This document shows positions 52,356 to 59,333 of a stretch of DNA of 64,000 nucleotides, one piece after another. The notes below the pieces were generated by a model. It searched no databases. It saw only the letters and a program-made list of their open reading frames with translations, and was not told the DNA's origin. Location of the stretch: NCBI GenBank assembly GCA_045595965.1, contig JAZOBN010000028.1, forward strand, positions 1 to 64,000, given 5' to 3'. This DNA is from CAAGNP01 sp045595965 (GTDB taxonomy: Bacteria; Bacteroidota; Bacteroidia; Bacteroidales; UBA932). Each line of letters begins with the position of its first letter. Position 1 is the first letter of the stretch. Both the position numbers and the translations under genes were made by a program.

Positions 52356-53991
52356 AAGAAATTTGATCATACAACTATGTATAGTGGTTTTTGGTGCTCT
52401 CCTTTTTTTACCCGGTCTGGGTGGGGTGAGGCTGTTTGATTGGGATGAGATAAATTTTGCTGAGTCTGCCAGAGAGATGATTGTTTCTGGGGATTGGCTG
52501 AATGTGCAGATCAATTTTGAATCTTTCTGGGAAAAACCCCCTCTTTTTATATGGATGCAGGCACTTTCAATGAAACTATTTGGGGTGAATGAGTTTGCTG
52601 CCCGTTTCCCCAACGCAATCTGTGGTATTCTGACCCTTTTGCTGCTGTTCAATATAGGGAAAAAGAGGGGAGATGAGAGGTTCGGCCTGTTGTGGGTAAT
52701 AATGTACGGAGCATCCTTTCTCCCGTTCTTCTATTTCAAATCGGGAATCATTGACCCATGGTTCAATCTCTTCATTTTTCTCGGCATTTACTTTTTTTCT
52801 CTCTATGCAGATCCCGGCCAAGTGGAGAAAAGGATGAGCAATAGTGCTCTGTCTGCCCTTTTTATCGGGTTGGGGATTCTGACCAAAGGACCGGTGGCGC
52901 TGTTGATATTTCTCCTCACTTTTGGGGTATATCTTATATACAGGAGATTCCGTTTTGAGTTCAGATGGAGGGATGTGCTGGTATATGTGGCTGTTCTTTC
53001 TGTGGTTGGGGGTGCATGGTTCATTTTGCTGATTGCTAACGGAAACTACTCTGTGATACAAGATTTTATAGCATATCAGATCAGACTGTTCCAGACCCAG
53101 GATGCAGGACATGGAGGATTCTTTCTGTACCATTTTGTGATATTGTTCCTGGGTGTTTTCCCTGCTGCAATTTTTGCTATTCCTGCTTTCAGAAAATCGA
53201 TTCTCAAAGGGGAGAAAAACCGTGAGCTTGCAGAGATGTTCAGGTGGATGATGATAAGTTTCTGGGTAGTTCTTATCCTGTTTACTATTGTAAAGACAAA
53301 AATTGTTCATTACTCCTCTTTCTGCTATTTCCCTCTTACTTTCCTGGCTGCTTATGTGTTGGATAAAATGTTTTGTGGAGAGATCAGATTCAAAGGATAT
53401 ATGAAGGTGTTGCTGGTTGTGATCTCTTCTGTATATGGAGTTATAATTACTGCAATCACCCTCTTCGATAAGTTCAAGGAGAAGATTTATCCACTTGTGG
53501 ATGATCCATATACACTGAATAGTATGAGGGCTACCTCAGAGTGGATAGGGTTTGAGCCCTTCGTTGGAGTCATACTTGTGATTTGTACAGTTGTTTTCTG
53601 CATCAGGTTTTCAAAGAGGTGTTCTATATCCAATTTGTCGGTATTGTCGTGCGGAACGCTGTTCTTTATTTTTGTACTGATGTTGAGCGCTGTGGGGGAG
53701 ATTGAGAAATACAGTCAGGCACCTGCAGTAGATTTTTATATAAGCAAAAAGGGGGAAGATTGTTATATATATCCGCGAGAAAAGAGCTATGCCCACTATT
53801 TTTACTCTGACAGACAGCCTCAGAACAGGTGTGCGGATCTTGATTGGCTCTCCCGAGGAGATATAGACAAGCCGGTCTATTTTGTAATAAAAAACAACCC
53901 CCAAAGGGTAGAGGATTTTGTCTCAAAAATCAAAAATTGCGAGAAACTTTATGAGGAAAACGGCTTCGTTTTTTATGTCAGAAAGCCTTGA
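52348..53991 (+). CDS. Membrane glycosyltransferase (ArnT/PMT, GT39/GT83-like)
   Basis: A 547-residue polytopic transferase. The N-terminal luminal block FDWDEINFAESAREMIVSGDWLNVQINFESFWEKPPLFIWM and FAARFPNA is the ArnT/PMT signature (catalytic DE pair in WDEINF). About eleven helices follow, then a C-terminal soluble tail. It should use a polyprenyl-phosphate sugar on the periplasmic face to modify lipid, glycan or protein. Overlaps GtrA by 8 bp; completes a GT2-GtrA-transferase set. Confidence 0.88.
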   Translation: MNRRNLIIQLCIVVFGALLFLPGLGGVRLFDWDEINFAESAREMIVSGDWLNVQINFESFWEKPPLFIWMQALSMKLFGVNEFAARFPNAICGILTLLLLFNIGKKRGDERFGLLWVIMYGASFLPFFYFKSGIIDPWFNLFIFLGIYFFSLYADPGQVEKRMSNSALSALFIGLGILTKGPVALLIFLLTFGVYLIYRRFRFEFRWRDVLVYVAVLSVVGGAWFILLIANGNYSVIQDFIAYQIRLFQTQDAGHGGFFLYHFVILFLGVFPAAIFAIPAFRKSILKGEKNRELAEMFRWMMISFWVVLILFTIVKTKIVHYSSFCYFPLTFLAAYVLDKMFCGEIRFKGYMKVLLVVISSVYGVIITAITLFDKFKEKIYPLVDDPYTLNSMRATSEWIGFEPFVGVILVICTVVFCIRFSKRCSISNLSVLSCGTLFFIFVLMLSAVGEIEKYSQAPAVDFYISKKGEDCYIYPREKSYAHYFYSDRQPQNRCADLDWLSRGDIDKPVYFVIKNNPQRVEDFVSKIKNCEKLYEENGFVFYVRKP

Positions 53992-54060
53992 CCAAAATTG
54001 CATTTTTGAAAAAACATTAATCTTTCTAACTTACTGAAAAACCCCTATTTGGGTATCTGA

Positions 54061-54095
54061 TTTTCGTGTCAAAAATATTCAAAAAAACACGAAAA
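54061..54095. repeat. Inverted repeat upstream of the ribosomal promoter
   Basis: TTTTCGTGT (54061-54069) and ACACGAAAA (54087-54095) form a perfect 9-bp inverted repeat with a 17-nt A-rich spacer, ending 4 nt before the -33 box at 54100. A weak stem ACCC/GGGT (54041-54054) lies just before it. It may be the terminator of the GT39-like gene, though no T tract follows, or a control site. Confidence 0.5.
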
Positions 54096-54099
54096 AATA

Positions 54100-54129
54100 T
54101 TTGTATATAAAATATATTTTCTATCTTTG
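54100..54129 (+). promoter_or_regulatory. Promoter of the rplP ribosomal operon
   Basis: TTTG (54100-54103) and TATCTTTG (54122-54129), 18 nt apart, in an AT-rich setting. Start of transcription about 54133. It is the only strong promoter seen in front of the ribosomal cluster. Confidence 0.78.
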
Positions 54130-54132
54130 CAA

Positions 54133-54178
54133 CCCGTCTAAGAAGGGCGAATTGTGCTTATTCGCTTGATAGACAGGG
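54133..54178 (+). promoter_or_regulatory. Two-stem structured leader of the rplP operon mRNA
   Basis: Outer stem CCC-GTCTA (54133-54140) with TAGAC-A-GGG (54170-54178, one bulged A); inner stem GCGAA (54147-54151) with TTCGC (54161-54165). The structure starts right at the predicted 5' end, leaving 41 nt to the rplP ATG. It looks like an r-protein binding leader; which protein would bind is unknown. Confidence 0.6.
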
Positions 54179-54219
54179 AGTTAAATAAGTTTGTATTATA
54201 GTTTAAACTTTATAGAACA

Positions 54220-54639
54220 ATGTTACAACCTAAAAAAACAAAGTTTAGAAGGCAGCAAAAAGGCCGCATGAAAGGTAATGCTCACAGAGGAGCAGAACTT
54301 GCTTTTGGTTCTTTTGGTATTAAGACTCTTGAGTCTTGTTGGCTAACTGGTCAGCAAATTGAAGCTGCTCGTCAGGCGGTAGTTCGTTACATGAAACGTG
54401 AAGGTCAAATCTGGATTCGCGTATTCCCTGACAAACCTTACACTAAGAAACCTGCTGAAGTTCGTATGGGTAAAGGTAAAGGTGCTCCTGAAGGATTCGT
54501 TGCTCCTATCACCCCAGGCCGTATGTTGATCGAAGCGGAAGGAGTTCCATTGGAGATCGCTAAAGAGGCTCTTCGTCTTGGTGCTCAGAAATTGCCCGTA
54601 ACTACTAAGTTTGTAGTTCGTAGAGATTATGTTGAATAA
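54220..54639 (+). CDS. rplP: 50S ribosomal protein L16
   Basis: A 139-residue L16 (uL16) with MLQPKKTKFRRQQKGRMKG, LTGQQIEAARQAVVRYMKR and GKGKGAPEGFVAPI, the loop near the A site and PTC. Normally the ninth gene of the S10 operon, after rpsC; here it is first, with its own promoter and leader and a glycosyltransferase upstream. No fragment of rpsC is seen. Confidence 0.97.
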   Translation: MLQPKKTKFRRQQKGRMKGNAHRGAELAFGSFGIKTLESCWLTGQQIEAARQAVVRYMKREGQIWIRVFPDKPYTKKPAEVRMGKGKGAPEGFVAPITPGRMLIEAEGVPLEIAKEALRLGAQKLPVTTKFVVRRDYVE

Positions 54640-54657
54640 TAAATTGGAGGAGAAAAA

Positions 54658-54858
54658 ATGAAGACAAGTGAAATTCGTGAAATGTCGGTAAAAGATCTAC
54701 GCGAACGCGTTGAGACCGAAAAAGCAAACTTGGTTCAGTTGAAAATGAACCACGCTATCTCCCCAATGGAGGATACTTCAAAAATTAAAAAAGCGAAAAA
54801 AGATATCGCTCGTATGCTTACAGTTCTTGCTCAGGCAGAACAAAACGAAACAAAGTAG
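54658..54858 (+). CDS. rpmC: 50S ribosomal protein L29
   Basis: A 66-residue L29 (uL29) with KTSEIREMSVKDLRERVETEK and the helical hairpin typical of the family; it sits at the exit tunnel near L23. A clear Shine-Dalgarno GGAGG (54646-54650), 7 nt before the ATG, is unusual for Bacteroidota. Confidence 0.93.
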   Translation: MKTSEIREMSVKDLRERVETEKANLVQLKMNHAISPMEDTSKIKKAKKDIARMLTVLAQAEQNETK

Positions 54859-54861
54859 TTT

Positions 54862-55116
54862 ATGGAAAGAAGTTTACGCAAAGAAAGAATCGGGGTTGTG
54901 GTAAGTAACAAGATGGATAAAACTATCGTTGTTGCAGTTAAGAGAAAAGAAAAACACCCCATTTACGGTAAATTCGTAAATAAAACCACCAAGTTTGTTG
55001 CACAGGATGATAAAAACATCTGCGACGAAGGTGATACAGTACGCATTATGGAGACTCGTCCTTTGAGCAAAACCAAATGCTGGAGATTAGTAGAAATCGT
55101 AGAAAAAGTTAAATAA
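54862..55116 (+). CDS. rpsQ: 30S ribosomal protein S17
   Basis: An 84-residue S17 (uS17): RKERIGVVVSNKMDKTIVVAVKRKEKHPIYGKFV and GDTVRIMETRPLSKTKCWRLVEI, an OB-fold primary binder of 16S rRNA. It starts 3 bp after rpmC and precedes rplN by 3 bp in the standard order. Confidence 0.97.
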   Translation: MERSLRKERIGVVVSNKMDKTIVVAVKRKEKHPIYGKFVNKTTKFVAQDDKNICDEGDTVRIMETRPLSKTKCWRLVEIVEKVK

Positions 55117-55119
55117 GCT

Positions 55120-55485
55120 ATGATACAACAAGAAACACGTTTACAAGTAGCTGATAATAGCGGCGCTAAAGAGGTTCTCTGCATCAGAGTTCTTGGTGGT
55201 ACACGTCGCCGTTATGCTAGTGTGGGTGACAAAATCGTTGTTGCCGTTAAAAGCGCTATCCCTGGTGGAGATGCAAAAAAAGGTACAGTGTCAAAAGCTG
55301 TAGTAGTTCGTACAAAGAAAGAGATTCGTCGTGCTGACGGTTCTTATATCCGCTTTGATGACAATGCTTGTGTATTGTTGAACAATCAAGGTGAGGTTCG
55401 TGGAACTCGTATCTTTGGCCCAGTGGCAAGAGAGTTGCGTGATAACTATATGAAGATTGTCTCTTTGGCACCCGAAGTACTATAA
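55120..55485 (+). CDS. rplN: 50S ribosomal protein L14
   Basis: A 121-residue L14 (uL14): MIQQETRLQVADNSGAKEVLCIRVLGGTRRRYASVGDKIVVAVK and the RIFGPVARELRDNYMKIVSLAPEVL C-terminus. It contacts the 16S rRNA bridge and L19. Standard position between rpsQ and rplX. Confidence 0.98.
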   Translation: MIQQETRLQVADNSGAKEVLCIRVLGGTRRRYASVGDKIVVAVKSAIPGGDAKKGTVSKAVVVRTKKEIRRADGSYIRFDDNACVLLNNQGEVRGTRIFGPVARELRDNYMKIVSLAPEVL

Positions 55486-55502
55486 TAATAAGGAGTATTG
55501 AT

Positions 55503-55826
55503 ATGAATAAGAAATTACATATTAAAAAAGGAGACATCGTCTATGTAAATGCTGGGAACGATAAGGGTAAAACCGGTAAAGTTCTTTCAGTTAACAAAAA
55601 AGACGACCGCGCCATTGTTGAAGGTATCAATATGGTCAGCAAGCATACTAAACCCAATGCTAAAAATACTCAAGGTGGTATTGTTAAACAAGAAGCTGGT
55701 GTTCACATTTCCAATCTTCAAGTAGTTGACCCTGCTAAAGGTGGTCCTACAAAGATCGGTCGCCGTATCGGTGAAAAAGGGAAATTGGTTCGTTACGCTA
55801 AAAAATCTGGAGAGGAGATTAAGTAA
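55503..55826 (+). CDS. rplX: 50S ribosomal protein L24
   Basis: A 107-residue L24 (uL24) with the KOW motif KKGDIVYVNAGNDKGKTGKVLSV and GGIVKQEAGVHISNLQVVDP; an assembly initiator. Shine-Dalgarno AGGAG (55491-55495) lies 7 nt before the ATG. Its stop overlaps the rplE start by one base (TAATG). Confidence 0.97.
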   Translation: MNKKLHIKKGDIVYVNAGNDKGKTGKVLSVNKKDDRAIVEGINMVSKHTKPNAKNTQGGIVKQEAGVHISNLQVVDPAKGGPTKIGRRIGEKGKLVRYAKKSGEEIK

Positions 55827-56425
55827 TGGCAAAGAAAGAAGTGAAGAAAAGTGAAGGTCAACAAGTGTTGGTAAAAGGGTATGTTCCCACCCTTCAGAAG
55901 AAATATAAAGAAGAAATCGTAGCAAAATTGATGAAGGAATTCAGCTTTGCTACTATTATGCAAGTTCCTAAATTGGAGAAGATTACTATCAACCAAGGTC
56001 TTGGTATCGCTACAAACGACAAGAAACTTATTGAGGTAGCTCAATCAGAGTTGACAGCAATCACAGGACAAAAAGCAGTTGCTACTTATTCAAGAAAAGA
56101 TATCTCTAACTTCAAACTTCGTAAAGGTATGCCTATCGGAGTTAAGGTTACTCTTCGCGGTGCTAAGATGTATGAGTTCCTTGAGAGACTTATCGCAGTA
56201 TCGTTGCCTCGTATCAGAGACTTCAACGGTATCAACGAGAAGTTCGACGGTAAAGGTAACTATACCCTGGGTATCAAAGAACAGATCATCTTCCCTGAGA
56301 TCGATATTGACAAAATTTCCAAAGTTCTTGGTATGGAGATCACTTTCGTGACTTCAACTGAAAATGACGAAGCAGCTCACGCTCTTCTTCGTGAATTTGG
56401 ATTGCCTTTTAAGAGTAAAAAATAA
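55826..56425 (+). CDS. rplE: 50S ribosomal protein L5
   Basis: A 199-residue L5 (uL5), longer than the 179 of E. coli because of a lysine-rich N-terminus (MAKKEVKKSEGQQVLVKGYVP). The core has VPKLEKITINQGLG, RKDISNFKLRKGMPIGVKVTLRG and FPEIDIDKISKVLGMEITFV. It binds 5S rRNA with L18. Overlaps the rplX stop by one base. Confidence 0.96.
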   Translation: MAKKEVKKSEGQQVLVKGYVPTLQKKYKEEIVAKLMKEFSFATIMQVPKLEKITINQGLGIATNDKKLIEVAQSELTAITGQKAVATYSRKDISNFKLRKGMPIGVKVTLRGAKMYEFLERLIAVSLPRIRDFNGINEKFDGKGNYTLGIKEQIIFPEIDIDKISKVLGMEITFVTSTENDEAAHALLREFGLPFKSKK

Positions 56426-56439
56426 TATAAGAGAGTATT

Positions 56440-56709
56440 ATGGCAAAAGAATCAATGAAAGCACGCGAAGTGAAACGCGCTAAACTATGTGCCAAATATG
56501 CAGAAAAACGCAAAGCTTTGAAAGAAGCTGGTGATTGGGCAGCTCTTGACAAACTTCCCAAAAACTCATCACCTTGCCGTCAGCACAACCGTTGTTCGTT
56601 GACTGGTCGTCCAAAAGGTTACATGCGTATCTTTGGTATTAGCCGTATTCAGTTCAGAGAGATGGCAAGTAAAGGTCTTATCCCTGGCGTGAAAAAAGCA
56701 AGTTGGTAA
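56440..56709 (+). CDS. rpsN: 30S ribosomal protein S14 (zinc-free form)
   Basis: An 89-residue S14 (uS14): MAKESMKAREVKRAKLCAKYAEKRKAL and SSPCRQHNRCSLTGRPKGYMRIFGISRIQFREMASKGLIPGVKKASW. It has two cysteines in PCRQHNRC but not the four-Cys set of the zinc form, so it is the long form. An 82-bp gap with a hairpin follows before rpsH. Confidence 0.97.
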   Translation: MAKESMKAREVKRAKLCAKYAEKRKALKEAGDWAALDKLPKNSSPCRQHNRCSLTGRPKGYMRIFGISRIQFREMASKGLIPGVKKASW

Positions 56710-56751
56710 ACTACTAAACAAAATAAATTTATTAATAACCATTGGATATCG

Positions 56752-56767
56752 GGCATCAACAGATGTC
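56752..56767 (+). promoter_or_regulatory. Hairpin in the rpsN-rpsH gap
   Basis: GGCATC (56752-56757) pairs with GATGTC (56762-56767, one G-T) around AACA, 24 nt before the rpsH ATG. This is the largest gap inside the ribosomal run. It may be an S8 binding site, as S8 controls the spc operon in E. coli, but that site is in rplE there. Confidence 0.35.
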
Positions 56768-56791
56768 GGGTTCTATTAAAAACTGAAAAAA

Positions 56792-57187
56792 ATGACTGAT
56801 CCAATTGCAGATTATTTGACAAGAGTCAGAAATGCATATCTCGCTGGTCACAAGATCGTTGAGATTCCTGCATCAAAAATGAAAGTGGGTATCACCAAAA
56901 TTCTTCACGATAAAGGTTATATCCTTAGCTACAAAGTGGTTGAAGGTACCCCTTACAACACAATTAAACTTGCGCTTAAGTATCATCCTGAAACTAAAAA
57001 GGCTGCTATCAAGAAAATCGACAGAGTATCTACTCCTGGTTTGAGAAGATATGTAGGTGTAGATGATATGCCTCGCGTTCTTAACGGTCTTGGTATCGCT
57101 ATCCTTTCTACTTCTAAAGGTCTTATGACCGATAAAGAGGCAAAAGAGATGAATATCGGCGGTGAAGTAATTTGTTACGTTTATTAA
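56792..57187 (+). CDS. rpsH: 30S ribosomal protein S8
   Basis: A 131-residue S8 (uS8): MTDPIADYLTRVRNAYLAGH, VSTPGLRRYVGVDDMPRVLNGLGIAILSTSKGLMTDKEA and GGEVICYVY at the end. Binds helix 21 of 16S rRNA, and in E. coli represses the spc operon. Preceded by an 82-bp gap with a hairpin at 56752-56767. Confidence 0.98.
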   Translation: MTDPIADYLTRVRNAYLAGHKIVEIPASKMKVGITKILHDKGYILSYKVVEGTPYNTIKLALKYHPETKKAAIKKIDRVSTPGLRRYVGVDDMPRVLNGLGIAILSTSKGLMTDKEAKEMNIGGEVICYVY

Positions 57188-57210
57188 TGAATATTTAAAA
57201 CTTATAAATA

Positions 57211-57771
57211 ATGTCAAGAATTGGAAAACTACCTGTAAACCTGCCTGCCGGCGTTACTGTTTCAGTTGACGCTGAGAACGTGGTAATGGTTAAAGGACCT
57301 CTTGGTACATTGACTCAGAAGGTTAATCCTGATATCAAAGTGACTGTAGAGGGTAATGTTCTAAAAGTGGAACGTCCCACAGATCTTCCCCGCCATAGAT
57401 CAATGCATGGTCTTTACCGCGCTTTGATCAACAATATGGTAGTAGGTGTATCACAAGGGTTTGTTATTAAACAAGAGCTTATTGGTGTAGGTTACCGTGT
57501 AGAAGTTAAAGGCCAGGTTATGGAGATGAACCTTGGTTTCTCTCACGATATTCACTTCCAACTTCCTGCAGAAGTTAAAGGTGAAGCTGAACCTGTTAAG
57601 AAAGGTCAAAACCCTATCCTCGTGCTTAAGAGCCACGACAAGCAATTGCTTGGTATGGTTGCTGCAAAAGTACGCTCATTGCGTAAGCCAGAGCCATATA
57701 AAGGTAAAGGTATTAAGTTTGTTGGTGAACAACTTCGTCGTAAGGCTGGTAAATCGGCTAGCGCTAAATAA
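57211..57771 (+). CDS. rplF: 50S ribosomal protein L6
   Basis: A 186-residue L6 (uL6): MSRIGKLPVNLPAGVTVSVDAENVVMVKGPLGTL and EPYKGKGIKFVGEQLRRKAGKSA. Two-domain protein near the sarcin-ricin loop. 23 bp after rpsH. Confidence 0.97.
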   Translation: MSRIGKLPVNLPAGVTVSVDAENVVMVKGPLGTLTQKVNPDIKVTVEGNVLKVERPTDLPRHRSMHGLYRALINNMVVGVSQGFVIKQELIGVGYRVEVKGQVMEMNLGFSHDIHFQLPAEVKGEAEPVKKGQNPILVLKSHDKQLLGMVAAKVRSLRKPEPYKGKGIKFVGEQLRRKAGKSASAK

Positions 57772-57785
57772 TAAGGAGAAGATTT

Positions 57786-58148
57786 ATGGCTATGAATAAA
57801 ATTGAAAGAAGACAAAGAATCCGTTATCGTATTCGTAAAGTGGTTAACGGTACTTCTGAACAACCAAGAATGTCTGTGTTCAGAAGCAACAAACAGATCT
57901 ACGTTCAATTTATCGACGATGTTAATGGTGTAACTTTAGTGTCTGCATCATCACTAGATAAATCTTTGGCAGAAGATCTAAAAGGTAAAAACCCTACTGA
58001 AGTTGCACAACTTGTAGGTAAACTTGCTGCTCAGAAAGCAATTGAAAAAGGTATTTCAGTTGTTTCATTCGACCGCGGCGGTTATTTGTATCACGGAAGA
58101 GTTAAAAGTTTAGCAGATGCTGCTCGTGAAGGCGGCCTTAAATTCTAA
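57786..58148 (+). CDS. rplR: 50S ribosomal protein L18
   Basis: A 120-residue L18 (uL18): ERRQRIRYRIRKVVNGTSEQPRMSVFRSNKQIYVQFIDD and SFDRGGYLYHGRVKSLADAAREGGLKF. Binds 5S rRNA with L5. Shine-Dalgarno AGGAG (57774-57778), 7 nt before the ATG at 57786, decides that start over the next in-frame ATG at 57792. Confidence 0.97.
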   Translation: MAMNKIERRQRIRYRIRKVVNGTSEQPRMSVFRSNKQIYVQFIDDVNGVTLVSASSLDKSLAEDLKGKNPTEVAQLVGKLAAQKAIEKGISVVSFDRGGYLYHGRVKSLADAAREGGLKF

Positions 58149-58155
58149 TACGACT

Positions 58156-58674
58156 ATGGCAGATATGAATGTTAAGAAAGTAAAAACCACTGATCTTGAG
58201 TTGAAAGACAGATTGGTTGCAGTTCAGAGAGTTACCAAGGTAACTAAAGGTGGACGCCACTTCAGCTTTGCTGCAATAGTTGTAGTAGGTGATGAAAAAG
58301 GTGTAGTAGGTTACGGTTTGGGTAAAGCAAACGAAGTGACCACAGCAATATCTAAAGGTATTGAAGATGCTAAGAAGAATCTTGTTAAGATTCCTCTAAA
58401 TAAAACTACTATCCCACACGAACAAGAAGCTAAATTCGGTGGTGCAAGAGTATTCATGAAACCTGCAGCTCCCGGTACCGGAGTAAAAGCCGGTGGTGCG
58501 ATGCGTGCAGTGTTTGAGTCAGTTGGTATTCACGATGTATTGGCAAAATCAAAAGGTTCATCTAACCCTCACAACCTTGTAAAAGCAACTGTTGCTGCAT
58601 TGGTTGAGATGCGTGATGCTTATACCGTAGCTGGTCTTCGTGGTATTCCTATGCAAAGAGTATTTAAAGGTTAA
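58156..58674 (+). CDS. rpsE: 30S ribosomal protein S5
   Basis: A 172-residue S5 (uS5): LVAVQRVTKVTKGGRHFSFAAIVVVGDEKGVVGYGLGKANEV and the conserved EAKFGGARVFMKPAAPGTGVKAGGAMRAVFESVGIHDVLAKSKGSSNPHN. It has roles in mRNA helicase activity and decoding accuracy. Start at 58156; an upstream in-frame reading overlaps rplR. Confidence 0.97.
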   Translation: MADMNVKKVKTTDLELKDRLVAVQRVTKVTKGGRHFSFAAIVVVGDEKGVVGYGLGKANEVTTAISKGIEDAKKNLVKIPLNKTTIPHEQEAKFGGARVFMKPAAPGTGVKAGGAMRAVFESVGIHDVLAKSKGSSNPHNLVKATVAALVEMRDAYTVAGLRGIPMQRVFKG

Positions 58675-58687
58675 GGAGGAATAAGCA

Positions 58688-58867
58688 ATGACAAAAGTTA
58701 GAGTTACACAAATCAAAAGTAAGAATGGTGCAACCCAGAAACAAATTGCGAATTTGACCTCTTTGGGTATTCACCGCATGCATCAGTCAGTAGAACTTGA
58801 GCTTACCCCTGTAAGCAAAGGTATGATCCAGAAAGTTCTACATCTTGTTAAAGTTGAAGAAATTTAA
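58688..58867 (+). CDS. rpmD: 50S ribosomal protein L30
   Basis: A 59-residue L30 (uL30): MTKVRVTQIKSKNGATQKQ, NLTSLGIHRMHQSVELE and MIQKVLHLVKVEEI. The short length is usual. Shine-Dalgarno AGGAGG (58674-58679) lies 8 nt before the ATG. Conserved place between rpsE and rplO. Confidence 0.95.
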   Translation: MTKVRVTQIKSKNGATQKQIANLTSLGIHRMHQSVELELTPVSKGMIQKVLHLVKVEEI

Positions 58868-58881
58868 AGGAGGAGAATAAG

Positions 58882-59328
58882 ATGAAACTACACAATCTAC
58901 AGCCTGCTGCAGGCGCAAATGGAAGAGAAAAACGTCTCGGAAGAGGTGAAGGCTCTGGTCACGGCGAACAATCAGGTCGCGGTCACAAAGGTGCTAAATC
59001 ACGCTCAGGTTATTCTCGCAAGAAAGGTTTCGAAGGTGGTCAGATGCCTATCCAAAGACGCCTCCCTAAATTCGGTTTCAAAAACCCTACAAGAGTAGAG
59101 TACAAAGCAGTCAATCTATCGACTATCCAAGCTGTATGTGAGAAATATGGTGTTAGCGTAATCACCGTTGACACTCTTCTTGAAGCAGGTTTGGTATCAA
59201 AGAATGACAATGTAAAAATTCTTGGTAACGGTGAATTGACATCGAAAGTTGAAATCGTTGCTAACGCTTTCTCAAAAACAGCTATCGCTAAAATTGATGC
59301 TGTTGGTGGTAAAGCATCAATAATTTAA
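58882..59328 (+). CDS. rplO: 50S ribosomal protein L15
   Basis: A 148-residue L15 (uL15): MKLHNLQPAAGANGREKRLGRGEGSGHGEQSGRGHKGAKSRSGY, the Gly/Arg-rich loop region, and GGQMPIQRRLPKFGF. It is involved in late subunit assembly. A strong Shine-Dalgarno AGGAGG (58868-58873), 8 nt before the ATG. secY starts 5 bp after its stop. Confidence 0.97.
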   Translation: MKLHNLQPAAGANGREKRLGRGEGSGHGEQSGRGHKGAKSRSGYSRKKGFEGGQMPIQRRLPKFGFKNPTRVEYKAVNLSTIQAVCEKYGVSVITVDTLLEAGLVSKNDNVKILGNGELTSKVEIVANAFSKTAIAKIDAVGGKASII

Positions 59329-59333
59329 TTCTG

